NCBI GenBank assembly: GCA_040255445.1
Contig: JBDZUZ010000028.1
Location: forward strand, 1-29,060
Origin: JBDZUZ01 sp040255445
GTDB taxonomy: Bacteria; Planctomycetota; Phycisphaerae; Phycisphaerales; UBA1924
Length of the DNA: 29,060 nucleotides
Direction: 5' to 3'
Part shown: positions 28,125 to 29,060 of the stretch, one piece after another
Numbering within the stretch: the first letter of the stretch is position 1
How the letters are laid out: each line of letters begins with the position of its first letter
The notes under the pieces: generated by a model
What the model saw: only the letters and a program-made list of their open reading frames with translations
The model's database searches: none
Told to the model about the DNA's origin: nothing
Translations under genes and position numbers: made by a program

Positions 28125-29060
28125 AGTGGCAAGCACGACTTCCCGAACCCCGTCAATCGACGTAAAACACTGAAAATCAAGCACTTAGGCGAATCTGGCC
28201 CTTGTGGGTAAGGGGTGGATTGTCGCACTTTGTCTTGCAGAATCGGGCCAAAAAGTCGTGCAGGGTGGAGCGTGTGAGACAGCTCGGTCCATTGTAGGCA
28301 TAGCCGTTGGGCAGTTACGCAGTCGGTATCGACGTTGAGGCAGTCCGGGACAGCTAGAGCGAGGGCATACACGACAGGCACCCCGCGCGGCTTGGTGTAT
28401 CCTTGTCAGCGCTTCTTGGACCAATGTGAGTAGGGCCGTAGTTGTTGAGTGGCACCGAGCACATGGGAGGCAAGCGATGCACCTGACCCGGAGCAACCTG
28501 TGGCCTGTCGCTGGTACGCTGGCGATGGTGACGACGGCACTACTGGCGTTCGGAGCTGCGCCTGAAGACACCTCCTGGGCGAGAGATCTCCAACGATTGA
28601 ACGATCGACCGCAAGAGCAGCTTGCAGCCGTCCAGGATCTGGTCAATGAGGCCCGAAAGGTCTACGACCTCCCGGATCCGTCAGCTTCAATGGGAAGCGG
28701 GTTCAAGCCGAACACAGTCGCCTTACCAGGCGGCCGTGTGATCGCCTTCGCCGGGACGGAAGGCGTCCCAGAGTTCTTGGCTGAAGTAGCCAAGGAGGCA
28801 CGGGGTCTTGCCGGCGTCGCCAAGATCGGGGGCGCAAAGCTCGCTCTTGCTCTGCTGGCTTTCAATGCCGTGACAGGTAACCTGCCGGAAGTACCGCCTG
28901 ATGTGAAGACAGACATCGAGGTGCTTGTCGGCATCCGGCCCCTTCAATTTGTTCAGGCTCACGAGTACGTCGAGCGGGCACTTGGCAACAACGCCCCAGT
29001 TCCTGTTGACCTGCCCCGGAAAATCTGAGCCATTCTGAGTGAGAGCCGACGGGGCAAGAA
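28125..29060. mobile_element. Probable edge of an inserted element at tRNA-Gly
   Basis: Immediately after the broken tRNA the base composition changes. For example, 28201-28260 has 31 G+C of 60, against 45 of 60 at 13441-13500 in rpsK. A/T runs such as AAAACACTGAAAATCAAG appear. No integrase, transposase or terminal repeat lies in the visible part, so this rests on the tRNA break and composition only. The stretch 28125-28476 has no supported gene. Confidence 0.4.
28477..29028 (+). CDS. Secreted or membrane-anchored protein of unknown function
   Basis: I do not recognise a family. The 183-residue product has an N-terminal signal-like segment (residues about 8-28, ending AFGAA) and a charged region with predicted helices (residues about 31-62). 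A second hydrophobic stretch lies around residues 109-133 (KIGGAKLALALLAFNAVTG). The ATG at 28477 is preceded by GGGAGG at a good distance, which supports this start over an in-frame one at 28426. Base use is less GC-rich than in the genes to the left, consistent with acquired DNA. It is the only gene-like frame in the region after the broken tRNA. Confidence 0.65.
   Translation: MHLTRSNLWPVAGTLAMVTTALLAFGAAPEDTSWARDLQRLNDRPQEQLAAVQDLVNEARKVYDLPDPSASMGSGFKPNTVALPGGRVIAFAGTEGVPEFLAEVAKEARGLAGVAKIGGAKLALALLAFNAVTGNLPEVPPDVKTDIEVLVGIRPLQFVQAHEYVERALGNNAPVPVDLPRKI

Noticed and set aside
28112..28381. An 89-codon minus-strand frame after the tRNA break
   Set aside because: No ribosome-binding site or recognisable domain, and it runs into the tRNA fragment.
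28117..28440. Group I intron in the tRNA-Gly anticodon loop
   Set aside because: I could not find the conserved core segments or the 3' exon in the following 300 bases. It remains possible only if the intron is much longer.

Overview
The window is a GC-rich bacterial chromosome segment. It carries one long ribosomal-protein cluster on the plus strand, followed by a short housekeeping and accessory region. I infer a planctomycete, most likely Phycisphaerae-like. The grounds are the GC-rich code with heavy GC third positions, the extended ribosomal proteins (L22, L5, S5, L15, L17), the missing rpmD, adk and rpsD at their usual places, and the recurring TATACTCC promoter-like motif. Marker-gene phylogeny would be needed to prove this.

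Region 1 (75-11203) is the S10 and spc operons fused in the classical order: rplD, rplW, rplB, rpsS, rplV, rpsC, rplP, rpmC, rpsQ, rplN, rplX, rplE, rpsN, rpsH, rplF, rplR, rpsE, rplO, secY. Region 2 (11236-15707) continues with map, infA, rpmJ, rpsM, rpsK, rpoA and rplQ. It ends at a strong intrinsic terminator (15734-15765). Together these genes supply large parts of both ribosomal subunits, the Sec translocon channel, N-terminal methionine removal, initiation factor IF-1 and the RNA polymerase alpha subunit. Two ribosomal proteins stand out: L22 carries an N-terminal domain that reads like an XRE/Cro-type helix-turn-helix, and S14 has the zinc-type length but has lost three of its four zinc cysteines.

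Region 3 (15878-18235) holds a small cysteine-rich repeat lipoprotein with its own promoter-like motif and terminator, pheS (possibly leaderless, with no pheT behind it), and a convergent DUF1801/YdeI-like gene.

Region 4 (18267-21590) is an oxidative-stress pair. katG (catalase-peroxidase) is divergent from an OxyR-type LysR regulator that keeps both redox cysteines. The shared 180-bp control region carries a TATAAT box and a dyad. Region 5 (21850-27769) is a tightly overlapping tripartite efflux operon: an outer-membrane factor lipoprotein, a membrane-fusion protein and an RND pump.

Region 6 (27770-29060) has no gene until a 38-nt fragment matching the 5' half of tRNA-Gly(CCC). The match breaks off in the anticodon arm. 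DNA of clearly lower GC content follows, with a secreted protein of unknown function. This looks like the boundary of an inserted element that continues beyond the window.
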